Source: Candidatus Accumulibacter necessarius
GTDB lineage: Bacteria > Pseudomonadota > Gammaproteobacteria > Burkholderiales > Rhodocyclaceae
Direction of reading: 5' to 3'
DNA: 64,000 nucleotides
Assembly (NCBI GenBank): GCA_017302435.1
Contig: JAFLDL010000016.1
Location: 1-64,000, forward strand
A program made the translations under genes and the position numbers. The notes beneath the pieces are model-generated. The model was not told where the DNA came from, did no database searches, and saw only the letters and a list, made by a program, of their open reading frames with translations. Below are positions 27,591-35,717 of this stretch, one piece after another; the stretch's first letter is position 1, and every line of letters begins with the position of its first letter.

Positions 27591-28897
27591 CCTCGGTGCG
27601 GCGGTGGTTTGCGCGCATCGTGCTGACCGGCGTCCTGCCGATTGTCTGCCTTGGCCTGTTCGCCTGGATCATGCATGGCCCGGCTTGGGGCTGGGCAGCA
27701 GTGGCACTGGGCTTCATGCTCCTGATCATCGCACAGAGCCGACGCCTCGCGGTGTTGGCGGCATGGATCGACTATCCGGACCACTCCGAATTCCCCGACT
27801 CCGGGGGTGTCTGGGGTGAGGTGTTCCTCAAGCTGTCGCGCAAGCTGCGCCTTGACGCCCGGACGATCGACGAGGTCGAGGCCCGACTGAGGTCATTTGC
27901 CGATGCCATGGACGCCGTTCCCGACGGCCTGGTGATCTTTGACGCCAGCCATCAGATTCAGTGGAGCAATCGCGCCGCGGGTGAGCACCTGGGGGTTCGC
28001 CTGCCGCGCGATGACGGGGCGATCATCGAGCAGCTGGTGCGCACGCCGGGCTTTGCCGATTACCTGCGCAGCCCCGATGGGGGCGCGCCGTTCATCCTCC
28101 AGTCGCCGGCCGCACGCACCCGCGTCTATGCCATCCGGGTCGTCCCGCTGGGGGAGCGCAACACCCTGCTGGTCAGCCTCGACGTGACCGATGCTCGGCG
28201 AGTGGAGGCGATGCGCAGCACCTTCGTCGCCAACGTGTCGCACGAACTGCGCACGCCATTGACCGTGGTCAGCGGCTTCCTCGAACACTTTACCGATGAC
28301 GACGAGATGAGTGGCGAGCAACGGCAGCATTTCGCTCGCCTGATGAGCGACCAGACGAAACGGATGCTGAGCCTGGTTGACGACCTGTTGACCCTGTCGC
28401 GACTTGAAGCTGCGGACGCGCCGGCGAGCGAAGAAGAGGTCGACATGGAAGAACTGCTGGCGCAGCTGTTGTCCGAAGCGCAAAGCCTCAGCGCCGGCCG
28501 CCATCGCCTCGCCGTCGGCTGCAAGGGTCCGGCCTTGCGTGGCAACCGCAAGGAGCTGCACAGCGCGTTCAGCAATCTGGTGTCGAACGCCATTCGCTAC
28601 ACGCCGGCCGGCGGTGAGATCCGCATCCGGTGGAAGCTGCGCGATGGTGCCGGCGTCTTTTCGGTACGTGATTCAGGCGTCGGCATAGCCGCGGAACATC
28701 TGCCCAGGCTGACCGAGCGCTTCTACCGGGTCGATCGCGGCCGCTCACGCGAGACCGGCGGCACGGGCCTTGGTCTGGCGATCGTCAAGCACATCCTGCT
28801 GCGTCACCAGGCGACTCTGGTCATCGATTCGCAGCCAGGTGAGGGCAGCACCTTCCGCGCCGAGTTTCCGGGCTGGCGCTTGAAGCGGGCGATCTGA
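27587..28897 (+). CDS. phoR: Phosphate regulon sensor histidine kinase PhoR
   Basis: A 436-residue inner-membrane kinase. Two N-terminal hydrophobic helices (about 10-28 and 33-50) with almost no periplasmic loop, then a PAS region (AMDAVPDGLVIFDASHQIQW), the HisKA motif FVANVSHELRTPLTV with the phospho-His, the N box (HSAFSNLVSNAIRYTP) and the G boxes (DSGVGI, ETGGTGLGLAIVKHI). This matches PhoR, which senses phosphate through PhoU and Pst rather than directly. Third gene of the phoU-phoB-phoR operon. Confidence 0.95.
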   Translation: MTSVRRWFARIVLTGVLPIVCLGLFAWIMHGPAWGWAAVALGFMLLIIAQSRRLAVLAAWIDYPDHSEFPDSGGVWGEVFLKLSRKLRLDARTIDEVEARLRSFADAMDAVPDGLVIFDASHQIQWSNRAAGEHLGVRLPRDDGAIIEQLVRTPGFADYLRSPDGGAPFILQSPAARTRVYAIRVVPLGERNTLLVSLDVTDARRVEAMRSTFVANVSHELRTPLTVVSGFLEHFTDDDEMSGEQRQHFARLMSDQTKRMLSLVDDLLTLSRLEAADAPASEEEVDMEELLAQLLSEAQSLSAGRHRLAVGCKGPALRGNRKELHSAFSNLVSNAIRYTPAGGEIRIRWKLRDGAGVFSVRDSGVGIAAEHLPRLTERFYRVDRGRSRETGGTGLGLAIVKHILLRHQATLVIDSQPGEGSTFRAEFPGWRLKRAI

Positions 28898-29117
28898 AGG
28901 CTTCCGGAGGCGCTGCGAGTGGCGTCGCTGGCGCTTTTCACCGTGCCAGCACGGGGCCCAAGGGTGCCGCTCGCTGTGTGGGCGTTGACCGAGGTTCTGT
29001 ACTGCGGTATACGGCGGGGTGTGTGCAGCTTGACGGCAGTCGACCAATCAAGCCCTGCCCAGTGTCGGTGGGCCCCAGGCCGGCTCCCGATCAATTCAGA
29101 AACCTTGAGGAGCGGTG

Positions 29118-30758
29118 ATGGAACGGGAAGCGATGGAGTATGACGTAGTGATTGTCGGTGGGGGGCCGGCGGGTTTGAGCGCGGCCATTCGCCTGAAACA
29201 GTTGAATCCCGACCTGGCGGTCATGGTACTGGAGAAGGGCTCGGAAGTCGGCGCTCACATCCTCTCTGGTGCGCTGTTCGAGACGCGCGCGCTGGACGAG
29301 CTGCTGCCCGACTGGCAGGCGCGGGGAGCGCCACTGAAGACCCCGGTCAGCGAGGACCAAGTTTATCTCTATCGCAGCGAGACCTCGGCGGTCAAGTTGC
29401 CCAATTTCGCCGTTCCCGCGCCGATGCACAATGCGGGCAATTACATCATCAGCCTGGGCAGCCTTTGCCGCTGGCTCGCCGAGCAGGCCGAAGCCGTCGG
29501 TGTCGAAATCTTCCCGGGCTTTGCCGCGGCCGAAATCCTCTACCACGACGACGGTTCGGTCAAAGGCGTCGCGACCGGCGACATGGGCCGTGACAAGCAC
29601 GGCGAGCCGAAGGACAGTTTCCAGCCGGGTCTGGAGTTGCACGCCAAGTACACGCTGTTTGCCGAAGGCTCGCGTGGCCAGCTCGGCAAGGAACTGATCG
29701 CGCGCTACGATCTGGCCGCGGGCGCGACTGCCCAGCACTATGGTCTCGGGATCAAGGAACTCTGGCAGATCGATCCGGCGAAGCACCGGCCGGGCCTGGT
29801 GGTCCACGGGGCGGGTTGGCCACTCAGCGAGCATGGCGCAACCGGGGGTTCTTTTCTCTATCATCTCGAGGACTGCCAGGTGGCGGTTGGTCTGATCGCT
29901 GATCTCAATTATGCCAATCCCTACCTTTCGCCCTTCGAAGAGTTTCAGCGCTTCAAGTTGCAGACCGGGATCAGGCAGTATCTCGAAGGTGGCAAGCGCC
30001 TGAGCTATGGCGCGCGGGCGATCACCAAGGGCGGGCTCAACAGTCTGCCCAAGCAGACTTTCCCTGGCGGGCTGCTGCTCGGCTGCGACGCCGGGACGCT
30101 CAATTTCGCCAAGATCAAGGGCGCCCACACTGCGATGAAGTCCGGTACCCTGGCGGCGGAGACGGTCGGTGCCGCGCTGCATGCAGGCGACGCGGGACGA
30201 GGCGATCTGGTGGCTTATGCGGACGCCTTCAAGGGCTCCTGGCTCTACGCCGAACTCTATCGGGCACGCAATTTCGGGCCGGCACTGCACAAGTTCGGCA
30301 CCTTCCTGGGTGGCGCATTCAACTGGCTGCAGCAGAACCTGTTCGGCGGGCGCATGTTCTTCACGCTCAAGGACAAGACCAGCGACCATCAGCAACTAGC
30401 GCCCGCGGCCAGCTGTCAGCCGATTGCCTACGCCAGGCCCGACGGCCAGCTGACCTTCGATCGTCTGTCATCGGTCTTCGTATCGAATACCGCACACGAG
30501 GAAGAACAGCCCGTCCATCTGCAGTTGCTCGACAGCACAAAGGCGATCGCGATCAACTTCCGGGAATACGCCTCTCCCGAGCAGCGCTACTGCCCGGCCG
30601 GCGTGTATGAGATCGTCGAGGAGTCCACAGGCCCGCGCCTGCAGATCAACGCCTCGAACTGCCTGCATTGCAAGACCTGCGACATCAAGGATCCGACGCA
30701 GAACATCCGCTGGGTCGCGCCCGAGGGTGGCGGTGGACCCAACTACCCCAATATGTGA
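29118..30758 (+). CDS. Electron transfer flavoprotein-ubiquinone oxidoreductase
   Basis: A 546-residue membrane-associated flavoprotein that passes electrons from ETF to ubiquinone. N-terminal FAD-binding YDVVIVGGGPAGLSAAIRL; central LTPGSLTYSLAK-like ubiquinone region with IKGAHTAMKSGTLAAE; and a C-terminal 4Fe-4S domain with CPAGVYEIVEE and NCLHCKTCDIKDPTQNI. The ATG at 29118 follows GAGGAG with usable spacing; GTG at 29115 is too close. It supports beta-oxidation and amino-acid catabolism. ETF genes are not in the window. Confidence 0.95.
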   Translation: MEREAMEYDVVIVGGGPAGLSAAIRLKQLNPDLAVMVLEKGSEVGAHILSGALFETRALDELLPDWQARGAPLKTPVSEDQVYLYRSETSAVKLPNFAVPAPMHNAGNYIISLGSLCRWLAEQAEAVGVEIFPGFAAAEILYHDDGSVKGVATGDMGRDKHGEPKDSFQPGLELHAKYTLFAEGSRGQLGKELIARYDLAAGATAQHYGLGIKELWQIDPAKHRPGLVVHGAGWPLSEHGATGGSFLYHLEDCQVAVGLIADLNYANPYLSPFEEFQRFKLQTGIRQYLEGGKRLSYGARAITKGGLNSLPKQTFPGGLLLGCDAGTLNFAKIKGAHTAMKSGTLAAETVGAALHAGDAGRGDLVAYADAFKGSWLYAELYRARNFGPALHKFGTFLGGAFNWLQQNLFGGRMFFTLKDKTSDHQQLAPAASCQPIAYARPDGQLTFDRLSSVFVSNTAHEEEQPVHLQLLDSTKAIAINFREYASPEQRYCPAGVYEIVEESTGPRLQINASNCLHCKTCDIKDPTQNIRWVAPEGGGGPNYPNM

Positions 30759-30820
30759 GCGACGTCATCCGCCTGGTAGTGCCTGCCGCGCAGCCCGGCG
30801 GCAGAGCGGACCGCACCCGA

Positions 30821-31960
30821 TCAGTCATCAGCACGATCTCGCCGCCTGGTGCTTTCCGCATGTTGCGCCAGCGCCCAGCCGACATGCTCGCGCAGCAGCG
30901 CCGATGGGTCATCCTGGCGCCCCACCAGTGCAGCGAGAACTGCTGGCGACGTTGGGGCGTTGCCGAGGGCGACGGCGATATTCCGCAGCCAGCGGCGATG
31001 CCCGATCCGGCGAATCGCGCTGCCTGCCAGGTGGGCGTTGAATTGTTCTTCGTCCCAGGCAAAGAGCGCTGTCAGGGGAGCGGCGTCGAGGCCGTTGCGA
31101 ACGGCGAAGTCGGGGTCGCCGATGTGGGCGAAACGGTTCCACGGACAGCACAACTGGCAATCATCGCAGCCGTAAATGCGGTTGCCGATAAGGGGCCGGA
31201 GCGCTACCGGGATGGCACCCTGCAATTCGATCGTGAGGTAAGAGATGCACAGGCGGGCGTCCACTTCGTAGGGAGCGACGATCGCTGCGGTCGGGCAGGC
31301 GTCGAGGCAGCGACGGCAGTCACCGCAGTGATCGCCGACTGGCACGTCGGGAGGGAGTGGCAGGGTGGTATAGATCTCGCCGAGGAAATGCCACGAACCG
31401 TCGCGCGTCAGCGACAGGGTATGCTTGCCCCGCCAGGTGATGCCCGAGCGGGCTGCGAACTCGGTTTCCATCACCGGTGCCGAATCGGAGAAAACACGGC
31501 AGGCAAAGGGCTCGGCTGACGCCAGTGCCGCAGCTTCGTGACGCAGGCGGTCGACCAGTTTCTGCAGGCGGCTACGGATCGTCCTGTGATAGTCGCGGCC
31601 GAGCGCATAGCGGGAGATGTACGCGAGTGCGCTGTCGGCGAGCACCTTCTGTGCATCGACGGCGTCAGGCCAGTAGGGCAGGCGGACCGAAATCACCGAG
31701 CGCGCGCCGGGCAGCAGGCCTTGCGGCGTGGCCCGCAGCACAGCGTGTTTGGCCATATAATGCATTTCGCCGTGCCGGCCGAGTTCCAGCCAGCGCGTGA
31801 GCCACGGTACGGCCGCTGACACATCGACGCTGGCGATGCCGGTCGACGCAAAGCCAAGTTCCTGTCCCCAGTCCCTGATCCTGCGCACCATTCCGGCATA
31901 GTCGGGCTGGCCGCTCGCCGGGCCTTCTCCGCCGGCTGTTTGGGAGTCCCCTTCGTGCAT
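30821..31960 (-). CDS. queG: Epoxyqueuosine reductase QueG
   Basis: A 379-residue cobalamin-dependent iron-sulfur enzyme that reduces epoxyqueuosine to queuosine in tRNA. Motifs: SVISVRLPYWP; DSAPVMETEFAARSGITWRG; two 4Fe-4S clusters in CGDCRRCLDACPTAAI and CDDCQLCCPWN; and a C-terminal HEAT-like part (AIRRIGHRRWLRNIAVALGN). The ATG at 31960 (MHEGDSQ) gives a typical N-terminus; a much longer upstream frame is antisense to tsaE and is not used. It is divergent from tsaE with overlapping 5' ends. Confidence 0.94.
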   Translation of the reverse strand: MHEGDSQTAGGEGPASGQPDYAGMVRRIRDWGQELGFASTGIASVDVSAAVPWLTRWLELGRHGEMHYMAKHAVLRATPQGLLPGARSVISVRLPYWPDAVDAQKVLADSALAYISRYALGRDYHRTIRSRLQKLVDRLRHEAAALASAEPFACRVFSDSAPVMETEFAARSGITWRGKHTLSLTRDGSWHFLGEIYTTLPLPPDVPVGDHCGDCRRCLDACPTAAIVAPYEVDARLCISYLTIELQGAIPVALRPLIGNRIYGCDDCQLCCPWNRFAHIGDPDFAVRNGLDAAPLTALFAWDEEQFNAHLAGSAIRRIGHRRWLRNIAVALGNAPTSPAVLAALVGRQDDPSALLREHVGWALAQHAESTRRRDRADD

Positions 31961-32440
31961 AGTTCCGATCATAACCAGTCCACGCTGACCCTGCACCTGC
32001 CAGATGAAGATGCGACCGCCAGTCTGGGGCAGCAACTGGCGCCATTGCTTGCTCCCGGCATGGTGGTCTGGCTCGACGGCGACCTTGGTGCCGGCAAGAC
32101 CACCCTCGTGCGCGCACTGTTGCGCGCACGGGGTCACGGCGGGCCGGTCAAAAGCCCTACCTATACATTGGTTGAAATTTATGTGATTTCGAGGATATAC
32201 TGGTATCACTTTGATTTCTATCGTTTCAACTTTCCAGAAGAGTTTTTGGATGCAGGGTTTGGCGAGTATTTCCGTGACGATGCCGTTTGCTTGGTCGAAT
32301 GGCCTGAAAAGGCCGAGGGTTGCCTGCCGTCGGCTGACCTCATGGTTCGCTTCCGCTTTGCCGAAAACGGCCGTGCGGTGGACGTCGTTGCGTGCAGTGA
32401 GGAGGGACAAGAATGTCTGAAAGCGCTCAGGAGCGGCTGA
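31955..32440 (+). CDS. tsaE: tRNA t6A modification ATPase TsaE
   Basis: A P-loop protein of about 161 residues: VVWLDGDLGAGKTTLVRALL (Walker A), SPTYTLVEIY (switch region) and YHFDFYRF, then LVEWPEKAEG. It works with TsaB, TsaC and TsaD to form threonylcarbamoyl-adenosine at position 37 of ANN-decoding tRNAs. I prefer the GTG at 31955, with GGGAG 8 bases upstream, over a TTG at 31940. The start region overlaps that of queG on the other strand. The tail overlaps the amidase gene by 28 bases, the usual tsaE-amiC coupling. Confidence 0.92.
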   Translation: MHSSDHNQSTLTLHLPDEDATASLGQQLAPLLAPGMVVWLDGDLGAGKTTLVRALLRARGHGGPVKSPTYTLVEIYVISRIYWYHFDFYRFNFPEEFLDAGFGEYFRDDAVCLVEWPEKAEGCLPSADLMVRFRFAENGRAVDVVACSEEGQECLKALRSG

Positions 32441-33768
32441 CCGGACGCCGCCGGCTGATCAAGTTGACCGGTGCGTCGCTGCTGCTGACGGTGAGTCCGC
32501 TGTCGCGAGCGGCTCCCGCCCGCAATGCGGGCGTCCTTGCGGTTCGTATCTGGCCCGCAGCAGACTACACGCGGGTCGCCATCGAGCACGCCGCGCCCCT
32601 GAAATATACGCATTTCCTGGTCAGGAACCCCGAGCGCCTGGTGGTCGACCTCGAGGGCATCGAGTTGAACAATGTCCTGGAGGGTCTGGCCAACAAGGTG
32701 GCCCCGGACGATCCGAACATCAGGCTGTTGCGCGCGGGTCGCTACAAACCCGGCGTTGTCCGCCTGGTCATGGAACTCAAGGGCGAGGTCAATCCGCAGG
32801 TCTTCGAGCTGCCGCCAGTCGGTACTTACGGGCATCGACTGGTGCTCGACGTCTACCCCTTGAACCCGCCTGATCCGCTCCTCTCGCTGCTTGACAACAA
32901 GGAGCCATCGCCGGCGGTGGTCGAGAGCAGACCCGTCAGCAAGTCCGAGAACCGTCCGCAGGAGAATCCGGAGATCAGGCGAGAGCCGAAATCCGAACCG
33001 GTCGCCGAGCAGAAGCCGGTTGCCAAGCGGCCGGGCAAGCCAGTAGTCGATCGCCTGGTGACCATCACGCTCGATCCAGGGCATGGCGGTGAGGATCCGG
33101 GAGCCGTCGGCAGGGGCGGCAGCTACGAGAAGAACGTGACGCTGGCCGTTGCCCGGCGCCTGAAGGCCAAGATCGAGGCGGAGCCAAACATGCGCGCCGT
33201 GTTGACCCGCGATTCGGATTTCTTCGTTCCACTGCATGCCCGGGTGCAGAAAGCAAGGCGAATCCAGTCCGACCTGTTCGTTTCGATTCACGCCGACGCG
33301 TTTGTCCGGCCGGATGCGAACGGGTCTTCGGTCTTCGTTCTCTCCGAGAGTGGCGCCTCGAGTTCGGCTGCACGCTATCTGGCGCAGAAGGAAAACGCGG
33401 CCGATCTTATCGGCGGGGTGAATATCGACGTCAAGGATCCAATCCTGGCGCGCACGCTGCTGGACCTCTCGCAAACTGCGACGATCAACGACAGCCTTAA
33501 GCTCGGCAAGGCGGTGCTTGGCGAACTCGGCGGTATCAACCGCTTGCACAAGGCCAGCGTCGAGCAAGCCGGATTCGCCGTTCTCAAGGCGCCCGACATC
33601 CCATCGATTCTGATCGAGACGGCCTTCATCTCGAATCCCGAGGAAGAGAAGCGGCTGAACGACGATGCCTACCAGGACAAGATGGCCGAGGCGATTTTTT
33701 CGGGAATCAGGAAGTACCTGGCGAAGAATCCGCCGCTCGCCAAGTCGACTCTGGCCAGACTGGACTAG
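32413..33768 (+). CDS. amiC: N-acetylmuramoyl-L-alanine amidase (AmiC type)
   Basis: A 451-residue periplasmic zinc amidase that splits septal peptidoglycan. The N-terminus has a Tat-like leader (GRRRLIKLTGASLLLTVSPL). An AMIN domain follows (VLAVRIWPAADYTRVAIEHA), then a charged linker, then Amidase_3 with ITLDPGHGGEDPGA (first Zn His), a Glu near NVTLAV, FVSIHADAF (Zn His) and ILIETAFISNPEEE (catalytic Glu). It is coupled to tsaE. mutL, the frequent next gene, is not there; the tRNA gene and the island follow. Confidence 0.93.
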   Translation: MSESAQERLTGRRRLIKLTGASLLLTVSPLSRAAPARNAGVLAVRIWPAADYTRVAIEHAAPLKYTHFLVRNPERLVVDLEGIELNNVLEGLANKVAPDDPNIRLLRAGRYKPGVVRLVMELKGEVNPQVFELPPVGTYGHRLVLDVYPLNPPDPLLSLLDNKEPSPAVVESRPVSKSENRPQENPEIRREPKSEPVAEQKPVAKRPGKPVVDRLVTITLDPGHGGEDPGAVGRGGSYEKNVTLAVARRLKAKIEAEPNMRAVLTRDSDFFVPLHARVQKARRIQSDLFVSIHADAFVRPDANGSSVFVLSESGASSSAARYLAQKENAADLIGGVNIDVKDPILARTLLDLSQTATINDSLKLGKAVLGELGGINRLHKASVEQAGFAVLKAPDIPSILIETAFISNPEEEKRLNDDAYQDKMAEAIFSGIRKYLAKNPPLAKSTLARLD

Positions 33769-33791
33769 CGGCCGGTCATTCGAAATAGAGG

Positions 33792-33820
33792 TTCCAAATA
33801 TCGGATGGCGCTGCTAGAAT
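33792..33820 (+). promoter_or_regulatory. Candidate promoter of tRNA-Thr
   Basis: TTCCAA (33792-33797) and TAGAAT (33815-33820) are separated by 17 bases, and the tRNA begins 32 bases further on. This fits a sigma-70-type promoter with a short leader. Confidence 0.4.
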
Positions 33821-33851
33821 TCCGGTCCTGCAGGGCTTGCAAGAAAGCCGT

Positions 33852-33927
33852 GCCGCTGTAGCTCAGTCGGTAGAGCAGCGCATTCGTAATGCGAAGGTCG
33901 ACAGTTCGATTCCGTCCAGCGGCACCA
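33852..33927 (+). tRNA. tRNA-Thr (anticodon CGT)
   Basis: A 76-base cloverleaf with the 3' CCA encoded. The acceptor stem pairs GCCGCTG with CAGCGGC; the D arm is GCTC/GAGC; the anticodon loop TTCGTAA gives CGT (reads ACG); the T arm contains GTTCGATTC. The first pair of the anticodon stem is a G/A mismatch. The 3' half, from base 33879, is duplicated at 54637, where an element has integrated. The gene stays complete because the element brought an identical 3' half. Confidence 0.95.
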
Positions 33928-33939
33928 GTAAATCAAGCA
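33879..33939 (+). repeat. Left attachment repeat (tRNA-Thr 3' half)
   Basis: A 61-base sequence running from the anticodon stem of tRNA-Thr to 12 bases past the CCA, identical to 54637-54697. It is the left junction of the integrated island. The flanks differ on both sides, which defines the repeat edges. Confidence 0.95.
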
Positions 33940-33942
33940 TTT

Positions 33943-33969
33943 AGCCCGACTTACATGGTCGGGCTTTTT
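33943..33969 (+). terminator. Terminator after tRNA-Thr (element-borne copy)
   Basis: AGCCCGAC / GTCGGGCT with a 7-base loop, followed by five T residues. It sits just inside the left junction, so the element supplies the terminator as well as the tRNA 3' end. The chromosomal counterpart is at 54701-54727. Confidence 0.8.
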
Positions 33970-33971
33970 GT

Positions 33972-33992
33972 CGGGCTAGCACCGGGCTAGCA
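33972..33992 (+). repeat. Left arm-type integrase site repeat
   Basis: CGGGCTAGCA-C-CGGGCTAGCA, a tandem 10-mer just inside the left junction. The right end has a copy at 54500-54520 that differs at one base. Paired repeats near both ends of an element are typical of arm-type binding sites for the integrase; that role is inferred. Confidence 0.55.
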
Positions 33993-34350
33993 GCAGCTGC
34001 CTTTTCTTGGGTTTGCACCAAGATTTCGTCGCCCCTGTCTCAATTTCGCGGGCGTGCGCATGCCGATAGGCGAACCGTTGCCGTTGATCGGCGTCAGAGA
34101 TTTATCCCCTGCTGTACCGGCCCGACGACAGCGCCAACGCGCTGCTGGCAGCATCAGGTTGAGCCCGGCTTGGTCGGCGATCTGTCCGACGGTGCGCTGC
34201 CTCATCCCAATCTGGCCACCGCCAGCAACATCGAGGAGCCGTGATCGACACTTCGCCGTTAGGCAGTAACGCCTGGCGCCGGGTACCCGCGGCTTGAACC
34301 AACGCGCCGGACGCTTACAATCCCCTACGTACCGCCGTCGAGGCGCTTCA
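33993..34350. other. Left end of the island, no supportable gene
   Basis: About 360 bases with short overlapping frames on both strands and no recognisable product. A GTTAGGC heptamer at 34258-34264 matches the R' core of integron attC sites but I could not find a matching upstream half. Possibly debris of earlier insertions. Confidence 0.4.
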
Positions 34351-34434
34351 GTCCAACGAGGTTTATCTGCTGCGAATACGCCAGCGGCAAGGCCGAACGC
34401 TTTCGGCGCGGCAGACAAACGCTATTCGTTAGGC
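34351..34434 (+). repeat. attC-like palindromic site left of the retron
   Basis: Read left to right: GTCCAAC (fits R'' RYYYAAC), 3 bases, GTTTATCTGC, an inner hairpin with GCCGAA/TTCGGC, GCAGACAAAC (complement of GTTTATCTGC apart from one position), 7 bases, GTTAGGC (fits R' GTTRRRY). This is the arm order of an integron attC site in 84 bases. The unequal spacers (3 and 7) are a weakness. No integron integrase is in the window. Confidence 0.45.
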
Positions 34435-34569
34435 CTCGCAAACCACACCGTAGCAACACGCCCAGCCTCCAACCGCCCAGCTTCGCCCGGCTCCAACACA
34501 CGCACACCTGCTCCGCCGGAGTGCCAAGGCGTGTGCCGAGTCTCAAACCCACGGACACCGATCCTCGCC

Positions 34570-34599
34570 TTGACCTACTACCGATAGAACCGATACCAT
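34570..34599 (+). promoter_or_regulatory. Candidate retron promoter
   Basis: TTGACC (34570-34575) and TACCAT (34594-34599) are 18 bases apart. A start site about 7 bases downstream would fall at the beginning of the predicted a1 segment of the retron RNA, as expected for msr transcription. Confidence 0.4.
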
Positions 34600-34787
34600 C
34601 CACTTGTTCTTACGCGTTCTACGGATGGGTCACGTAGAGACAGTCGGGCGCTTCGCCAGACTTGCAATGATTGAGTGCATTTACCGCGGTGAAACCGGCT
34701 TCGGGTTCGCCTGCGGGCACTCGGAGAACCCGAAGCCGGTTTCACCGCACAATTTAAGGTAGGAACTTTTCTAGCAAGAACGTGATG
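34597..34787 (+). ncRNA. Predicted retron msr-msd RNA
   Basis: Upstream of the effector gene lies a highly structured segment. The outer helix a1 (CATC-C-AC-TT-GTTCTT, 34597-34611) pairs with a2 (AAGAACGTGATG, 34776-34787) with two small bulges. The msr part has three hairpins: TCTACG/CGTAGA (34618-34638), GTC-GGCG/CGCC-GAC (about 34642-34660) and TGCA/TGCA (about 34662-34680). The msd is a perfect 23-bp stem (34686-34708 with 34726-34748) around a 17-base loop. Position before the effector-RT genes matches the type II-A retron layout. The exact ends and branching G are not determined; a2 reaches into the effector start codon. Confidence 0.7.
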
Positions 34788-35717
34788 AGGGAAGAACTTT
34801 TTGCAAAGATTGACCTGCAAGCATCACGGTTGAAGCCCTACGAGGGCTTCATTTTTTTGTGTGGCGGACAAACGGATGTCCTGTCACATGAGCCAGTCTC
34901 TATCCGGGATGCGATGTGCCGGGAACTGGCTAAAGACAGCGTCGTCAAGAAGCGCATACGCGTAGCAGAACATTACAAGGACTGGTCGCACGATTCCATT
35001 TACCAAGACCTAGTCTCCTTCGAGCGGCACCTCGCAGAGCTGTCATCCGTCATCGTCCTTGTACTCGAAAGCTCAGGCTCGATCGCAGAGCTTGGGCTGT
35101 TTTCAGTCGTGGAAGAGTTTCAGGGGAAGCTGCTCGTCTTCATCGAGACTGACCACTATCAGAGTTCATCGTTCATTAGGTTGGGCCCAGTCGACTACCT
35201 GGAGAAAGTGCATAGCAACTCGGCCGAATGTCATAGATGGACAATCCAAGTTGATCGCCAGCCAAAATTCGACGCGAGGGCCGCGCAAGAGCTACAGCCA
35301 GAACTAGCCGAAGCCGTCCTCAATCGAGCCAAGAAGCCCGCACCAGAGCACAAGTTCAGACCAACGTCCTGGCTGGACACCGCACTTCTGATCTGCGATC
35401 TTCTGAGCTTATGTTCAGCACTGACGCTTCGCGAAATGCGGAGAATCCTGGAGAAACTTGGCCATCCGAAAATTGAGTCAGAACTAAAGCAGTATCTATT
35501 CTTGCTTGAGAAGGTCAAACTCATCGCTGTCGAGCCGAAGGGCGATCAGCGCTTTTACGTTGGCATTGAAGAAAGGCAGTTCTATCGGTTTCACCTACGT
35601 GAGGGAGGAGTCGACTTTTCTCGCTTTAGGTCTAATCAAATGGAAGACTATGCGCAGAACGACAAGAAGCGCTTCAAAGCAATTCAAGAAGTGAGAAGGC
35701 GCCATGCTCTGCGCTAA
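34782..35717 (+). CDS. Retron effector: nucleoside deoxyribosyltransferase-like protein with C-terminal wHTH-like domain
   Basis: A 311-residue protein matching the effector of type II-A retrons such as Retron-Eco1 (Ec86). Residues 23-29 FIFLCGG begin the deoxyribosyltransferase-like Rossmann fold; LESSGSIAELGLFS (95-108) parallels the ESPGS-ELG-FS active-site loop of the Eco1 effector, with Glu103 as candidate catalytic residue; SFIRLGPVDYL (130-140) matches its SFINYGPV. The C-terminal third (ALTLREMRRILEKLGHPKIE onward) looks like a winged helix. In such retrons the RT-msDNA complex holds the effector in check until phage triggers it. The start is GTG at 34782 or ATG at 34785. It overlaps the RT gene by 14 bases. 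Confidence 0.85.
   Translation: MMREELFAKIDLQASRLKPYEGFIFLCGGQTDVLSHEPVSIRDAMCRELAKDSVVKKRIRVAEHYKDWSHDSIYQDLVSFERHLAELSSVIVLVLESSGSIAELGLFSVVEEFQGKLLVFIETDHYQSSSFIRLGPVDYLEKVHSNSAECHRWTIQVDRQPKFDARAAQELQPELAEAVLNRAKKPAPEHKFRPTSWLDTALLICDLLSLCSALTLREMRRILEKLGHPKIESELKQYLFLLEKVKLIAVEPKGDQRFYVGIEERQFYRFHLREGGVDFSRFRSNQMEDYAQNDKKRFKAIQEVRRRHALR

Noticed and set aside
33987..34418. 143-codon minus-strand frame at the island left end
   Set aside because: No ribosome binding site or family; it crosses the attC-like site and has shadow-like composition.
34686..34748. The perfect inverted repeat considered as a transcription terminator or MITE end
   Set aside because: No T-run follows, and it sits exactly where the msd of a type II-A retron is expected, between msr-like hairpins and the effector gene.
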